NCBI RefSeq assembly: GCF_900185725.1 | Contig: NZ_FYAU01000035.1 | Coordinates: 1 to 64,000, forward strand | DNA: 64,000 bases | Origin: Stappia sp. TSB10P1A | GTDB lineage: Bacteria; Pseudomonadota; Alphaproteobacteria; Rhizobiales; Stappiaceae | Direction of reading: 5' to 3' | In this document: positions 24,058 to 32,539 of the stretch, one piece after another | How the letters are laid out: every line of letters starts with the position of its first letter | How positions within the stretch are numbered: the first letter of the stretch is position 1 | Made by a program: the position numbers and the translations under genes | The notes under the pieces: model-generated | Databases searched by the model: none | What the model saw: the letters and a program-made list of their open reading frames with translations, nothing else | Told to the model about the DNA's origin: nothing

Positions 24058-26052
24058 GTGATCGACACCCTCTTGTCCGCGCTCGGAACGCTGCTGTCGT
24101 TCCAGCATCTCTTCTACATGCTGATTGGCGTATCGGTCGGGCTGCTGGTCGGTGTCATTCCCGGCCTCGGCGGCATCGCCGGCCTGTCGCTGCTCATTCC
24201 CTTTCTCTACGGAATGAACGAGATTTCCGCGCTGGCGATGCTGATCGGCCTCGTCGCCGTGATCCCGACCTCCGACACGTTCGCCTCCGTGCTGATGGGC
24301 ATTCCGGGATCCTCGGCCAGTCAGGCGACGGTGCTGGACGGCTTTCCGCTTGCCCGCAAGGGGCAGGCGGCGCGGGCGCTGTCGGCGGCCTTCATCTCGT
24401 CGATGGCGGGCGGCATCTTCGGCGCCATCATCCTGACCGGCTTCGTCGTCATCGCCCGGCCGCTGATCCTGTCCTTCGGTTCGGCGGAACTGTTCATGCT
24501 GGCGCTGTTCGGCCTGTCCATGGTCGCGGTGCTGGCCGGGCGGAGCCTTGCCAAGGGGCTGGCCGCCTGCTGCATCGGCCTGGTTATCGGGTCGATCGGC
24601 GGGGCGCCCGCCACCGGCGAGTTCCGGATGATCTTCGGCTTCGACTATCTCTATGACGGCATCCCGCTGGTGATCGTCGGCCTCGGCTTCTTCGCCGTCC
24701 CGGAGATCGCCGACCTGCTGCGCCGGAATTCGGCCATCGCCTCGGGCAATGCGCTGGGCTCGGGGTGGTTCCAGGGCCTGCGCGACTGGTGGGCGAATGT
24801 CTGGCTGTCGATGCGCTGTTCCGGCTTCGGCTGCATCATCGGCTCGATTCCGGGCCTTGGCGGGTCCGTGGTGGACTGGATCGCCTATGGCCATGCGGTG
24901 CAGACGGTCAAGAAGGATCCGCATTTCGGCCAGGGCGACATCCGCGGCGTCATCGCGCCGGAAAGCTCCAACAACGCGATGCAGGGCGGTGCGCTGCTGC
25001 CGACCATGCTGTTCGGCATCCCCGGCTCCGGGTCGATGGCGGTGTTTCTCGGCGGCATGGTGCTGCTGGGCATCCAGCCCGGCCCGTCGATGGTGGGCGC
25101 CGACCTCGACATCACCTATTCGGTGATCTGGTCGCTGGCTCTCGCCAATGTCATGGGCGCCGGCATCTGCCTGGCGCTGGCGATCCCGATTTCCAAGCTG
25201 ACCCAGGTGCCGTTCCAGCGGCTGGCGCCTTTCATGATCGTGCTGATCTGCTTCGCCGCGTTCCAGGCGACGCGCTCGCTGGCCGATCTGGTGGCGCTGC
25301 TGGCGCTTGGCGTGCTGGGCGTGCTGATGAAGCGTTTCGGCTGGCCGCGTCCGGCCTTGCTGATCGGCTATGTGCTGGCGCCGCAGGCCGAGACCTATCT
25401 CTACCAGGCGCTGCAGTTCTACGGCTGGGACTTCGTCTTCCGGCCCGGCGTCATCGTCATCGCCCTGATGACGCTGGCCTCGATCTGGTTCGGCCTGCGC
25501 AACCGGGTGGACGAGCATGGCCACGTGGTGCCGAACGCGGACGATGCGCCGGACGTGCCGTCCTTCAAGGCGCATCTGCCGCAGATCGGCTTTGCCGCGG
25601 CGATGGCGGTGCTGCTGGTGGTGGCCCTGACGGATGCGCTGAAGCACGGGTTCCTGGCGCAGGTCTTCCCGCTGTCGGTGTCGCTGGTCGGCCTGACGAT
25701 GCTGGTGATCCTGATCCCGCAACTGGCGCGCGGCAAGACGGGGCATCATTCGCATTTCGATGCCGAACTGACCGGCGAGCATGTCGGCCAGGAGGGGGTT
25801 GGCAATCTGTGGGGCGGGCTGGTATGGATCGCCGGTCTCGTCGCCCTGACGGCGCTGATCGGCTTCTACGCGGCCATGCTGGTCTTCTTCCCGATCTTCC
25901 TGACGGTCCGTGCCAAGGCTGGTCCGGTCATGACCGGGTTGATGACCGCCGGTGTCGCCGGAGCGATCCTGCTGCTGGCCTGGGCCTTGGCCCTCAACTT
26001 CCCTTCGGGCGTGCTGCAGGATGCCGTGGACCTGCCCTGGCCCTTCCGCTGA
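24058..26052 (+). CDS. tctA: TctA-TctB fused tricarboxylate permease
   Basis: A 664-residue membrane protein. Residues 1-505 are TctA, with many TM helices and the repeated glycine motif GVIPGLGGIAG (about 32) and GSIPGLGGSVVDW (about 262). After a hydrophilic linker (about 485-510), residues about 515-664 add four TM helices typical of the small subunit TctB. The two permease subunits of a tripartite tricarboxylate transporter are thus one chain, and no separate tctB exists nearby. The start is GTG at 24058. It is cotranscribed with tctC across a hairpin. Confidence 0.9.
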   Translation: MIDTLLSALGTLLSFQHLFYMLIGVSVGLLVGVIPGLGGIAGLSLLIPFLYGMNEISALAMLIGLVAVIPTSDTFASVLMGIPGSSASQATVLDGFPLARKGQAARALSAAFISSMAGGIFGAIILTGFVVIARPLILSFGSAELFMLALFGLSMVAVLAGRSLAKGLAACCIGLVIGSIGGAPATGEFRMIFGFDYLYDGIPLVIVGLGFFAVPEIADLLRRNSAIASGNALGSGWFQGLRDWWANVWLSMRCSGFGCIIGSIPGLGGSVVDWIAYGHAVQTVKKDPHFGQGDIRGVIAPESSNNAMQGGALLPTMLFGIPGSGSMAVFLGGMVLLGIQPGPSMVGADLDITYSVIWSLALANVMGAGICLALAIPISKLTQVPFQRLAPFMIVLICFAAFQATRSLADLVALLALGVLGVLMKRFGWPRPALLIGYVLAPQAETYLYQALQFYGWDFVFRPGVIVIALMTLASIWFGLRNRVDEHGHVVPNADDAPDVPSFKAHLPQIGFAAAMAVLLVVALTDALKHGFLAQVFPLSVSLVGLTMLVILIPQLARGKTGHHSHFDAELTGEHVGQEGVGNLWGGLVWIAGLVALTALIGFYAAMLVFFPIFLTVRAKAGPVMTGLMTAGVAGAILLLAWALALNFPSGVLQDAVDLPWPFR

Positions 26053-26062
26053 TCGTGTTCCG

Positions 26063-26173
26063 GCCCGCGCCTGCAAGGCGCGGGCTCTTGTCTTCCGGCC
26101 CGTGCCCGCACGGCACAGGCCCCTTGTCTTCCGGCCTGCCCCGCGCCTTCGGGTGCGGGCCTTTTGTCTTCCG
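26063..26173 (+). terminator. Three tandem hairpins with a shared spacer
   Basis: Hairpin 1: GCCCGCGCC (26063-26071), loop TGCAA, GGCGCGGGC. Hairpin 2: GGCCCGTGCC (26097-26106), loop CGCAC, GGCACAGGCC with one mismatch. Hairpin 3: CCCGCGCC (26140-26147), TTCG loop, GGTGCGGG (26152-26159). Each is followed by a nearly identical CTTGTCTTCCG box (26087, 26123, 26163); the third has a TTTT run. The block separates the permease from the isomerase gene. Confidence 0.8.
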
Positions 26174-26189
26174 AGCTCAGGAGATGACG

Positions 26190-27281
26190 ATGGTCCAGAC
26201 CGCCATTCCCTTCCACTTCTTCCGCGGCGGCACGTCGCGCGGCCCGTATTTCCGGCGCGAGGATCTGCCCGAGGACCGCGAGACGCTTGCCCGCGTGCTG
26301 GTCGCCGCCATCGGGTCGGGCCACAAGCTGAACATCGACGGCATCGGCGGCGGCGCGGCGGTGACGACCAAGGTCGCCATGCTGTCGCGCTCGGAGGCGG
26401 AGGGGTGCGACATCGACTATTTCTTCGCGCAGGTCAGCGTCGAGGACGGGCTGGTCGACTTCAAGCCTACCTGCGGCAACATCCTGTCGGGCGTCGGCCC
26501 GGCCGCGCTGGAGATGGGGCTGATCGCGCCGCAGGGCGATGTCACCCGTATCCGCATCCGCTCGGTCAACACCGGCGCCAAGGTCGAGGCGGTGGTGCGC
26601 ACGCCGGGCGGCGAGGTCGAGTATGACGGCGATGCCGCCATCGACGGGGTGCCGGGCACGGCGGCGCCGATCTTCCTGAACTTCATGGATGTGGTCGGAT
26701 CGAGCACGGGGGCGCTGCTGCCGACCGGCGCGCTGCGCGACGTGATCGACGGGATCGAGGTCACCTGCATGGACGTGGCGATGCCGATCTGCATCGCCCG
26801 CGCCGCCGATTTCGGCCTGACCGGCTATGAGACGATCGAGGAGCTCGACGCCAACCGCGACTTCTACGCGCGCATGGAGCCGATCCGGCTCGAGGCCGGG
26901 CGGCGCATGGGGATGGGCGACGTGTCCAAGTCCGTCACCCCGAAATTCGCGATGCTGGCGCCGCCGCGCAACGGCGGCACGGTCACCGCGCGCTACTTCA
27001 TGCCGTGGAACTGCCACCCGACCATGGCGGTGACCGGCGCGCAGTGCCTCGCCTCCTGCGTGCTGACGCCCGGCACTGTTGCCGAGGGGCTGTTCACCCC
27101 GCCCGAGGGCAGCCCGGCGCTGGTGCTGATCGAGCATCCCGGCGGGGCGATCGACGTGACGGTCGACTACGAGACGGGGCCGGACGGCTTCGTCCTGAAG
27201 TCGGCGGGCCTGCTGCGCACCGCCCGCCTGCTGGCGCGGGGCGAGGTGATGGTGCCGGCCGGGGTCTGGGCCGGCCGATGA
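26190..27281 (+). CDS. PrpF/GalD-type aconitate isomerase or oxalomesaconate tautomerase
   Basis: A 363-residue PrpF-family protein (diaminopimelate-epimerase-like fold, two similar halves). It starts FHFFRGGTSRGPYFR, the signature shared with PrpF (2-methylaconitate isomerase) and GalD (4-oxalomesaconate tautomerase), and contains KPTCGNILSGVGPAALE and PKFAMLAPP. It catalyses proton shifts on tricarboxylic alkenes. Beside TcuA/TcuB and TctCA, isomerising cis- and trans-aconitate is the simplest role. ATG 26190 sits six bases after AGGAG; ATG 26184 is too close. It overlaps the next gene by ATGA. Confidence 0.85.
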   Translation: MVQTAIPFHFFRGGTSRGPYFRREDLPEDRETLARVLVAAIGSGHKLNIDGIGGGAAVTTKVAMLSRSEAEGCDIDYFFAQVSVEDGLVDFKPTCGNILSGVGPAALEMGLIAPQGDVTRIRIRSVNTGAKVEAVVRTPGGEVEYDGDAAIDGVPGTAAPIFLNFMDVVGSSTGALLPTGALRDVIDGIEVTCMDVAMPICIARAADFGLTGYETIEELDANRDFYARMEPIRLEAGRRMGMGDVSKSVTPKFAMLAPPRNGGTVTARYFMPWNCHPTMAVTGAQCLASCVLTPGTVAEGLFTPPEGSPALVLIEHPGGAIDVTVDYETGPDGFVLKSAGLLRTARLLARGEVMVPAGVWAGR

Positions 27282-28243
27282 GGGTCCATATCCTCGACGA
27301 CTGGTCGGACACGCTGCGCGGCCTGCCGTGCTTTGCGCGGCTGGCCGGCCATGACGTGACCGTGTGGACCGACCATGTCGAGGGGGCGGCTCTGGCGGAG
27401 CGGCTGCAGGCGGCGGAGGCGCTTTGCCTGTTCCGCGAGCGCACGCGCATCACCGCCGATCTGCTGGCGGCGCTGCCGCATCTGCGGCTGATCTCGGGGC
27501 GGGGCGCCTGGCCGCATGTCGATGTGGCGGCCTGCACGGCCCGCGGCGTCGCCTTCGCCTCCAGGAAGCCCGCCGAGGCGCCGAACCACGCGGCCGCCGA
27601 GCTGACCTTCGCGCTGATCCTTGCCGCCCTGCGCGATCTGCCGGGGCAGATGGCGAGCGCCAAGGCCGGCCACTGGCAGGCCGGCGTCGGCCGCACCCTG
27701 CGGGGCAAGACCATCGGCATCTACGGCCATGGCCGGATCGGGCGTCTCATCGCCGGCTATGCGGCGGCGTTCGGGGCGAGGGTGATCTGGTGGGGGTCGG
27801 AGGCCGGGCGCCTGCGGGCGGCGGGCGAGGGCGGCGAGGTGGCGGCAAGCCGCGCTGCCTTCTTCACCGAGGCCGATATCGTGACGCTGCATCTGCGCCT
27901 GACACCGGCAACGCAAGGCATCGTCACCGCCGAGGATCTCGCCCTGATGCGGCCCCGCTCGGTGCTGGTCAACACCTCCCGCGCCGGACTGATCGCGCCC
28001 GGCGCCCTGCTGGCGGCGCTGGAGGCGGGCCGGCCCGGCCTTGCCGCGCTCGATGTCTTCGACAAGGAGCCGCTCACGGATGCGGCCGATCCGCTGCTGT
28101 CGCATCCGCGGGTGATCGCGACGCCGCATATCGGCTTCGTCACCGAGGAGGAGTTCGACCTGCAATTCGCCGACGTCTTCGACCAGGTGGCCGCCTTTGC
28201 CGCCGGCACGCCGGTCCATCTGGTCAATCCGGAGGTGGCTTGA
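27278..28243 (+). CDS. D-isomer-specific 2-hydroxyacid dehydrogenase
   Basis: A 321-residue NAD(P)-dependent dehydrogenase. The Rossmann motif GHGRIG lies at 150-155 (IGIYGHGRIGRL). The catalytic set R235 (NTSRAG), E264 (DKEP) and H284 (TPHIG) is complete. It oxidises a D-2-hydroxyacid or reduces the 2-oxoacid; the substrate is unknown but should relate to the island, for example a hydroxylated tricarboxylate. It is coupled to the isomerase gene by ATGA. Its 3' end overlaps the convergent AbrB-type gene by 20 bp. Confidence 0.88.
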   Translation: MRVHILDDWSDTLRGLPCFARLAGHDVTVWTDHVEGAALAERLQAAEALCLFRERTRITADLLAALPHLRLISGRGAWPHVDVAACTARGVAFASRKPAEAPNHAAAELTFALILAALRDLPGQMASAKAGHWQAGVGRTLRGKTIGIYGHGRIGRLIAGYAAAFGARVIWWGSEAGRLRAAGEGGEVAASRAAFFTEADIVTLHLRLTPATQGIVTAEDLALMRPRSVLVNTSRAGLIAPGALLAALEAGRPGLAALDVFDKEPLTDAADPLLSHPRVIATPHIGFVTEEEFDLQFADVFDQVAAFAAGTPVHLVNPEVA

Positions 28244-29264
28244 CCTTCAGCAGGCGCGCCGCCAGCGGCGCGCCGAGGATGACGACGACGATCCGCGTCA
28301 GGTGATGCAGGATGACGAAGCCGAGATCGGCGCCGGCGACCAGCGCCAGCACCGTCATCTCCGCCTGGCCGCCGGGCGCGAAGGCGAGGAAGCCCTCGAC
28401 CGGCTGGGCAAGGCCCGACAGGGTGACGACCTCGGTGAAGATCGCGGCGAGGGCGGCCAGCAGCAGGACGAAGGCCAGGCCCGACAGGATGAAGCTGCGC
28501 AGCTCCCTGAGGGTCACCCCGACATATTGAACGCCGATGCCGATGCCGATGAAGAACTGCGAGGCGAGGATCGCCTCGGCGGGCGGGCGGGTGTGGATCA
28601 GGCCGCCGAGGGAGAGGGCGGCGGTCAGGATCAACGGACCGAGGATCGAGGCGCCGAACAGGCCGATCCGCTCGCCCCCCTTCCAGCCGATCAGGGCGGC
28701 GGCGGCCATCAGCAGCAGTTCGCCGCCGGGCAGGTCGCGGATCGGCGCGCCGACGGCGCCGGTCAGGCTGGCGCCATAGAGGCCGGTCAGGATCAGCGGG
28801 GCCAGCGTCACGATCACCAGCACCCGCGTCGCGTGGATCAGCGCCAGCGCCCGCACATCCGCGCCCGCCTGCTGGCCGAAGATCACCATGTCCTGCAGGC
28901 CGCCGGGCATGGCCGCATACCAGGACGTCACCGGATCGTAGCCGAGCCGGCGAAAGAACGGCACGCCGACGATGCCGATCATGACGACATAGACCGGCAC
29001 CAGGGCGACGCTGCCCGCCATCTGCGGGATGCGGGCGACCACCTCCGGCGTGATCGACGCGCCGACGGCGACGCCCAGCACCGTCCGCGCGAGGATGGAG
29101 ACCGTGCCCATCCCCTTCAGCGGCGCACGGGCGAGCGCCGCGAGCAGGCAGGCCGTCATCGGTCCGAACAGGAAGGGGAGAGGCAGGCCGAGCAGCATGA
29201 ACACCGCCACGCCGAGGCCGGCGATGGCGAGCGTCATCAGTCTTTTTGTTAAGTGGGCCGGCAC
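28224..29264 (-). CDS. AbrB-type (PF05145) multi-TM membrane protein
   Basis: A 346-residue protein with about ten TM helices. It is built as two similar halves, each with an amphipathic Gly/Pro-rich turn (LPLPFLFGPMTACLL; MPGGLQDMVIFGQQAGAD in the first half and FAPGGQAEMTVLALVAGAD in the second). This is the AbrB membrane family, often annotated as ammonia monooxygenase or transporter and frequently found beside tripartite tricarboxylate transporters. The GTG start at 29264 has AAGGAG seven bases upstream; an ATG-less longer frame would run into the operator. It is divergent from the GntR regulator. The transported substance is unknown. Confidence 0.8.
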   Translation of the reverse strand: MPAHLTKRLMTLAIAGLGVAVFMLLGLPLPFLFGPMTACLLAALARAPLKGMGTVSILARTVLGVAVGASITPEVVARIPQMAGSVALVPVYVVMIGIVGVPFFRRLGYDPVTSWYAAMPGGLQDMVIFGQQAGADVRALALIHATRVLVIVTLAPLILTGLYGASLTGAVGAPIRDLPGGELLLMAAAALIGWKGGERIGLFGASILGPLILTAALSLGGLIHTRPPAEAILASQFFIGIGIGVQYVGVTLRELRSFILSGLAFVLLLAALAAIFTEVVTLSGLAQPVEGFLAFAPGGQAEMTVLALVAGADLGFVILHHLTRIVVVILGAPLAARLLKVKPPPD

Positions 29265-29287
29265 GGCCAATCTCCTTGCATGATTTC

Positions 29288-29313
29288 GTATCCGACTGTA
29301 TACGTCCGGATAC
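29288..29313. promoter_or_regulatory. 26-bp inverted-repeat operator, AbrB-type/GntR gap
   Basis: GTATCCG (29288-29294) and CGGATAC (29307-29313) form perfect arms around ACTGTATACGTC, whose centre GTATAC is itself palindromic. It sits in the 73-bp gap between the divergent AbrB-type and GntR genes, 25 bp before the GntR start. It is the natural binding site of that FCD-type GntR regulator, controlling both directions. Confidence 0.7.
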
Positions 29314-29337
29314 AATTTAGCGCAAGAGAGATTGCCG

Positions 29338-30006
29338 ATGGCCGAAGACAGCGAAATTCCGCAAGGGCAGGTCGCCTATCGCCGCCTGCTGGAGGACATC
29401 CGCTCCGGCACGCTGGCGCCGGGGGCGCGGCTGCGCGAAACCGATCTTGCCGAGCGACTGGGCATCAGCCGCACCCCGGTGCGCGAGGCGATCCGCCAGT
29501 TGGAGGCCGACGGTCTGGTGATCCACCTGGCCCGGCAGGGGGCGACGATCCGGACCCTCGATCATGCCGAGGTGGTGGAGCTGTACGAGATGCGCGCGGT
29601 GCTGGAGGGGACGGCCGCGCGTCTTGCCGCGCGCGCTGCGTCCGACATGGAGCTGGCGGAACTTGCCGCCCTCAACAGCGAGCTTGCCGCCGCGCCCGCC
29701 GGCCCGCAGGCGCGCGAATTGAACCGGCAGTTTCACCGGACGCTGCTCGATGCCGCGCGCAACCGCTTCCTGCTGAAGTCGATGAGCGCGCTGCAGAAGA
29801 CCCTGCTGATCCTTGGCCCGTCGACCCTTGGCGACTCGGACCGCGTGGCCTCCGCCGTCGCCGAACATGCCGCCGTTCTGACGGCGCTGGAGGCCCGCGA
29901 CGGCGTCGCCGCCGAGGCGGCGATGCGCGGCCACGTGGAAGCCGCGCTGCTGGCCCGCATCCGCGGAATGCGCGGCCGGGAAATCCCGCTGGAGGACGAG
30001 GTATGA
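29338..30006 (+). CDS. GntR-family regulator, FCD subfamily
   Basis: 222 residues. The N-terminal winged helix (about 10-75) reads YRRLLEDIRSGTLAPGARLRETDLAERLGISRTPVREAIRQLE, the standard GntR HTH. The C-terminal FCD helical domain (about 80-215) has YEMRAVLEGTAARLAA, NRQFHRTL and EHAAVLTALEARD, which usually bind a metal and a carboxylic acid. The start at 29338 follows AGAGAG; TTG 29332 is less likely. It overlaps tcuA by ATGA. It probably represses tcuAB and the AbrB-type gene, with an organic acid as inducer. Confidence 0.9.
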   Translation: MAEDSEIPQGQVAYRRLLEDIRSGTLAPGARLRETDLAERLGISRTPVREAIRQLEADGLVIHLARQGATIRTLDHAEVVELYEMRAVLEGTAARLAARAASDMELAELAALNSELAAAPAGPQARELNRQFHRTLLDAARNRFLLKSMSALQKTLLILGPSTLGDSDRVASAVAEHAAVLTALEARDGVAAEAAMRGHVEAALLARIRGMRGREIPLEDEV

Positions 30007-31394
30007 AGGACTGGCCGAAAACGTTCGATCTTGCCGTCGTCGGCGGCGGCAATGCCGCCCTTTGCGCCGCGATCACCGCGGCCGAGGCCGGTTGCACCGT
30101 CCTGATCCTGGAGGGCGCGCCGCAGCCTTATCGCGGCGGCAATTCGCGCCACACCCGCAATTTCCGCTGCATGCACCGCCAGCCGGTGTTTCCGCTGACC
30201 GGCGCTTATGAGGAGGAGGAGTATCTCCACGACCTGATGCTGGTGACCAAGGGCAAGACGGATGAGGGGCTGGCGCGCCTTGCCATCCGCTCCTCGGAGG
30301 AGTGTCTGCCCTGGATGCAGCAGCACGGCGTGCGGTTCCAGCCCTCGCTCTCGGGCACCTTGTCGCTGTCGCGCACCAATGCCTTCTTCCTGGGCGGCGG
30401 CAAGGCGCTGGTCAACGCCTATTACAACACCGCCGCCGATCTCGGCGTGACGGTCGCCTATGACGCGCAGGTGACGCATGTGCACCTGGACGGGGACCAG
30501 ATCACCCATCTGCATGCCGACATCGCCGGGGTCCCGGTCACCGTCACGGCGCGGGCCTTCGTGCTGGCCTCCGGCGGCTTTCAGGCCGATCTCGACTGGC
30601 TGGCCCGTGCCTGGGGGCCGGCCGCCCGCAACTTCCTGATCCGCGGCACGCCCTACAATCGCGGCGTGGTGCTGCGCGACATGCTGGACCAGGGTGCCGA
30701 GTCGGTGGGCGATCCGACGCAGTGCCATGCGGTCGCCATCGACGGGCGCGCGCCGAAATTCGACGGCGGCATCGTCACCCGGCTGGACTGCGTGCCGTTC
30801 TCGATCGTCGTCAACAGGGACGGCGACCGCTTCCACGACGAGGGCGAGGATGTCTGGCCGAAGCGCTATGCGATCTGGGGCCGCCTGGTCGCCGCCCAGC
30901 CCGACCAGGTCGGCTATGCGCTGATCGACGCGAAGTCGATCGACCTGTTCATGCCCTCGGTGTTTCCGCCGGTGAAGGCGGACACGGTGGAGGAACTGGC
31001 CGCCAAGCTGGGCCTCGACCCGGCGCCCGTGCGCCGCACGGTCGACGGTTTCAACGCCGCCTGCCGTCCCGGTGCCTTCCATCCGACCGAACTGGACGGG
31101 CTCGGCACGGAAGGGCTGGCGGTGGCGAAGACCAACTGGGCGCGGCCGCTCGATACCCCGCCCTTCTACGGCTACGAGCTGCGCCCCGGCGTGACCTTCA
31201 CCTATCTCGGGCTGAAGGTCGATGACCGCGCGCAGGTGCATAGCGAGGCCGGCCCGATCCGCAACCTGTGGGCGGCGGGGGAGATCATGGCCGGGTCGAT
31301 CCTCGGCCAGGGCTATCTCGCCGGCTTCGGCATGACCATCGGCACCGTTTTCGGACGTATCGCGGGCAAGGAGGCCGCCGCCCATGTCGCTTGA
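30003..31394 (+). CDS. tcuA: Tricarballylate dehydrogenase TcuA (FAD)
   Basis: A 463-residue flavoprotein of the fumarate-reductase/succinate-dehydrogenase flavoprotein family. FAD motif DLAVVGGGNAALCAAITAAEAG is near the N-terminus, and RGGNSRHTRNFRCMH follows it, as in TcuA. Near the C-terminus, NLWAAGEIMAGSILGQGYLAGFGM contacts FAD. It oxidises tricarballylate (or a related saturated tricarboxylate) to cis-aconitate, and TcuB reoxidises the flavin. It is translationally coupled to the GntR gene and overlaps tcuB by 11 bp. Confidence 0.92.
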   Translation: MKDWPKTFDLAVVGGGNAALCAAITAAEAGCTVLILEGAPQPYRGGNSRHTRNFRCMHRQPVFPLTGAYEEEEYLHDLMLVTKGKTDEGLARLAIRSSEECLPWMQQHGVRFQPSLSGTLSLSRTNAFFLGGGKALVNAYYNTAADLGVTVAYDAQVTHVHLDGDQITHLHADIAGVPVTVTARAFVLASGGFQADLDWLARAWGPAARNFLIRGTPYNRGVVLRDMLDQGAESVGDPTQCHAVAIDGRAPKFDGGIVTRLDCVPFSIVVNRDGDRFHDEGEDVWPKRYAIWGRLVAAQPDQVGYALIDAKSIDLFMPSVFPPVKADTVEELAAKLGLDPAPVRRTVDGFNAACRPGAFHPTELDGLGTEGLAVAKTNWARPLDTPPFYGYELRPGVTFTYLGLKVDDRAQVHSEAGPIRNLWAAGEIMAGSILGQGYLAGFGMTIGTVFGRIAGKEAAAHVA

Positions 31395-32499
31395 CACCGC
31401 GCCTGACACCGCGCCTGTCACTTCGCTCGGCAGCTTCGAGGAGGCGCGCCGCCAGATCGAGATCTGCAACGCCTGCCGCTATTGCGAGGGCTTCTGTTCG
31501 GTCTTCCCGGCGATGACCCGCCAGAAGGCCTTTGCCGATGGCGACCTGACGCAACTCGCCAACCTGTGCCACAACTGCCGCGGCTGCTATTACGCCTGCC
31601 AGTACACCGCCCCGCACGAATTCGCCCTGAACATCCCGGCGGCGCTCGGCGAGGTGCGGGCGGAAAGCTGGGAGCGGCTCGCCCGCCCGCAAGCGCTTGC
31701 CCGGCTGTTCCAGAGCCACGGGGTGGCGATGGCCGGCCTGCTGGCCGTGGCGCTTGCCTGTTTCTTCTGGGCGCTCGCCGCCCTGAAGCCGGAGACCGGC
31801 GCCGGCTTCTATGCCCATCTGGCGCATAACACCATGGTCGCCATCTTCGTGCCGGCGTTTCTCGCGCCGCTCGGCCTCATCGCCCTGTCGATCCGCGACT
31901 ACTGGCGCGAGACCGGCGGCGGCCGCGTCCGGCTGATCCATGTGCTGCGCGCGCTCGACAGCGCCGCGCGGATGAAGAACCTGTCGGGCGGCCATGGCGA
32001 GGGCTGCAATTTCGAGCAGGGCGACCGCTTCAGCGACCGCCGCCGGGTGTTCCACCAGTTGATGATGTACGGCTTCCTGCTGTGTTTCGCCGCGACCGCC
32101 AGCGGCACGGTGATGCATTACGCCTTCGGCTGGGAGGCGCCCTATCCGCTGTTCTCCCTGCCCAAGCTGTTCGGCGTGCCGGGCGGGCTGATGATGGTGG
32201 CGGGGGCGGCCGGGCTGGTCTGGCTGAAGCTGCGGGCCGAGCGCACGCTCGGCGCTGCCCGGGTGTGGGGCGGCGAGATGGCCTTCATCCTGCTGCTCGG
32301 GGCCGTCGCCCTCACGGGTCTTGCGCTTTACGCGGCCACCGGCACCGGGCTGACCGGCCCGCTGCTGGCGATCCATCTCGCCTGCGTCATGGTGCTGTTC
32401 CTGCTGATGCCGTTTTCCAAGATGGTGCACGGCTTCTTCCGCCTTGCGGCGCTGACGGTGGAGGCGGGCAAGCCCGCTCCCGCCGGCGGCGGCGAATGA
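31384..32499 (+). CDS. tcuB: TcuB iron-sulfur/heme membrane protein
   Basis: 371 residues. Two cysteine clusters, CNACRYCEGFC (about 30) and CHNCRGCYYAC (about 62), are 4Fe-4S ligands. About six TM helices follow from residue 115, with conserved His residues for heme. TcuB takes electrons from reduced TcuA and passes them to the quinone pool. The start lies inside the tcuA 3' end. No tcuC (MFS importer) follows; the TctC/TctA system in the same island probably replaces it. Confidence 0.92.
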   Translation: MSLDTAPDTAPVTSLGSFEEARRQIEICNACRYCEGFCSVFPAMTRQKAFADGDLTQLANLCHNCRGCYYACQYTAPHEFALNIPAALGEVRAESWERLARPQALARLFQSHGVAMAGLLAVALACFFWALAALKPETGAGFYAHLAHNTMVAIFVPAFLAPLGLIALSIRDYWRETGGGRVRLIHVLRALDSAARMKNLSGGHGEGCNFEQGDRFSDRRRVFHQLMMYGFLLCFAATASGTVMHYAFGWEAPYPLFSLPKLFGVPGGLMMVAGAAGLVWLKLRAERTLGAARVWGGEMAFILLLGAVALTGLALYAATGTGLTGPLLAIHLACVMVLFLLMPFSKMVHGFFRLAALTVEAGKPAPAGGGE

Positions 32500-32539
32500 T
32501 CCGCATGCCCAAGATGCGGTCGTCTCAGGTGCGAATGTC

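Noticed and set aside
22831-26076. Minus-strand open frame of 1081 codons opposite tctC and tctA
   Set aside because: The product is a string of Gln/His/Arg/Asp, typical of antisense to membrane-protein genes in high-GC DNA; no domain is visible.
30003-31394. TcuA taken as a fumarate reductase or 3-ketosteroid dehydrogenase
   Set aside because: The RGGNSRHTRN block and the adjacent TcuB with two 4Fe-4S clusters fit tricarballylate dehydrogenase better.
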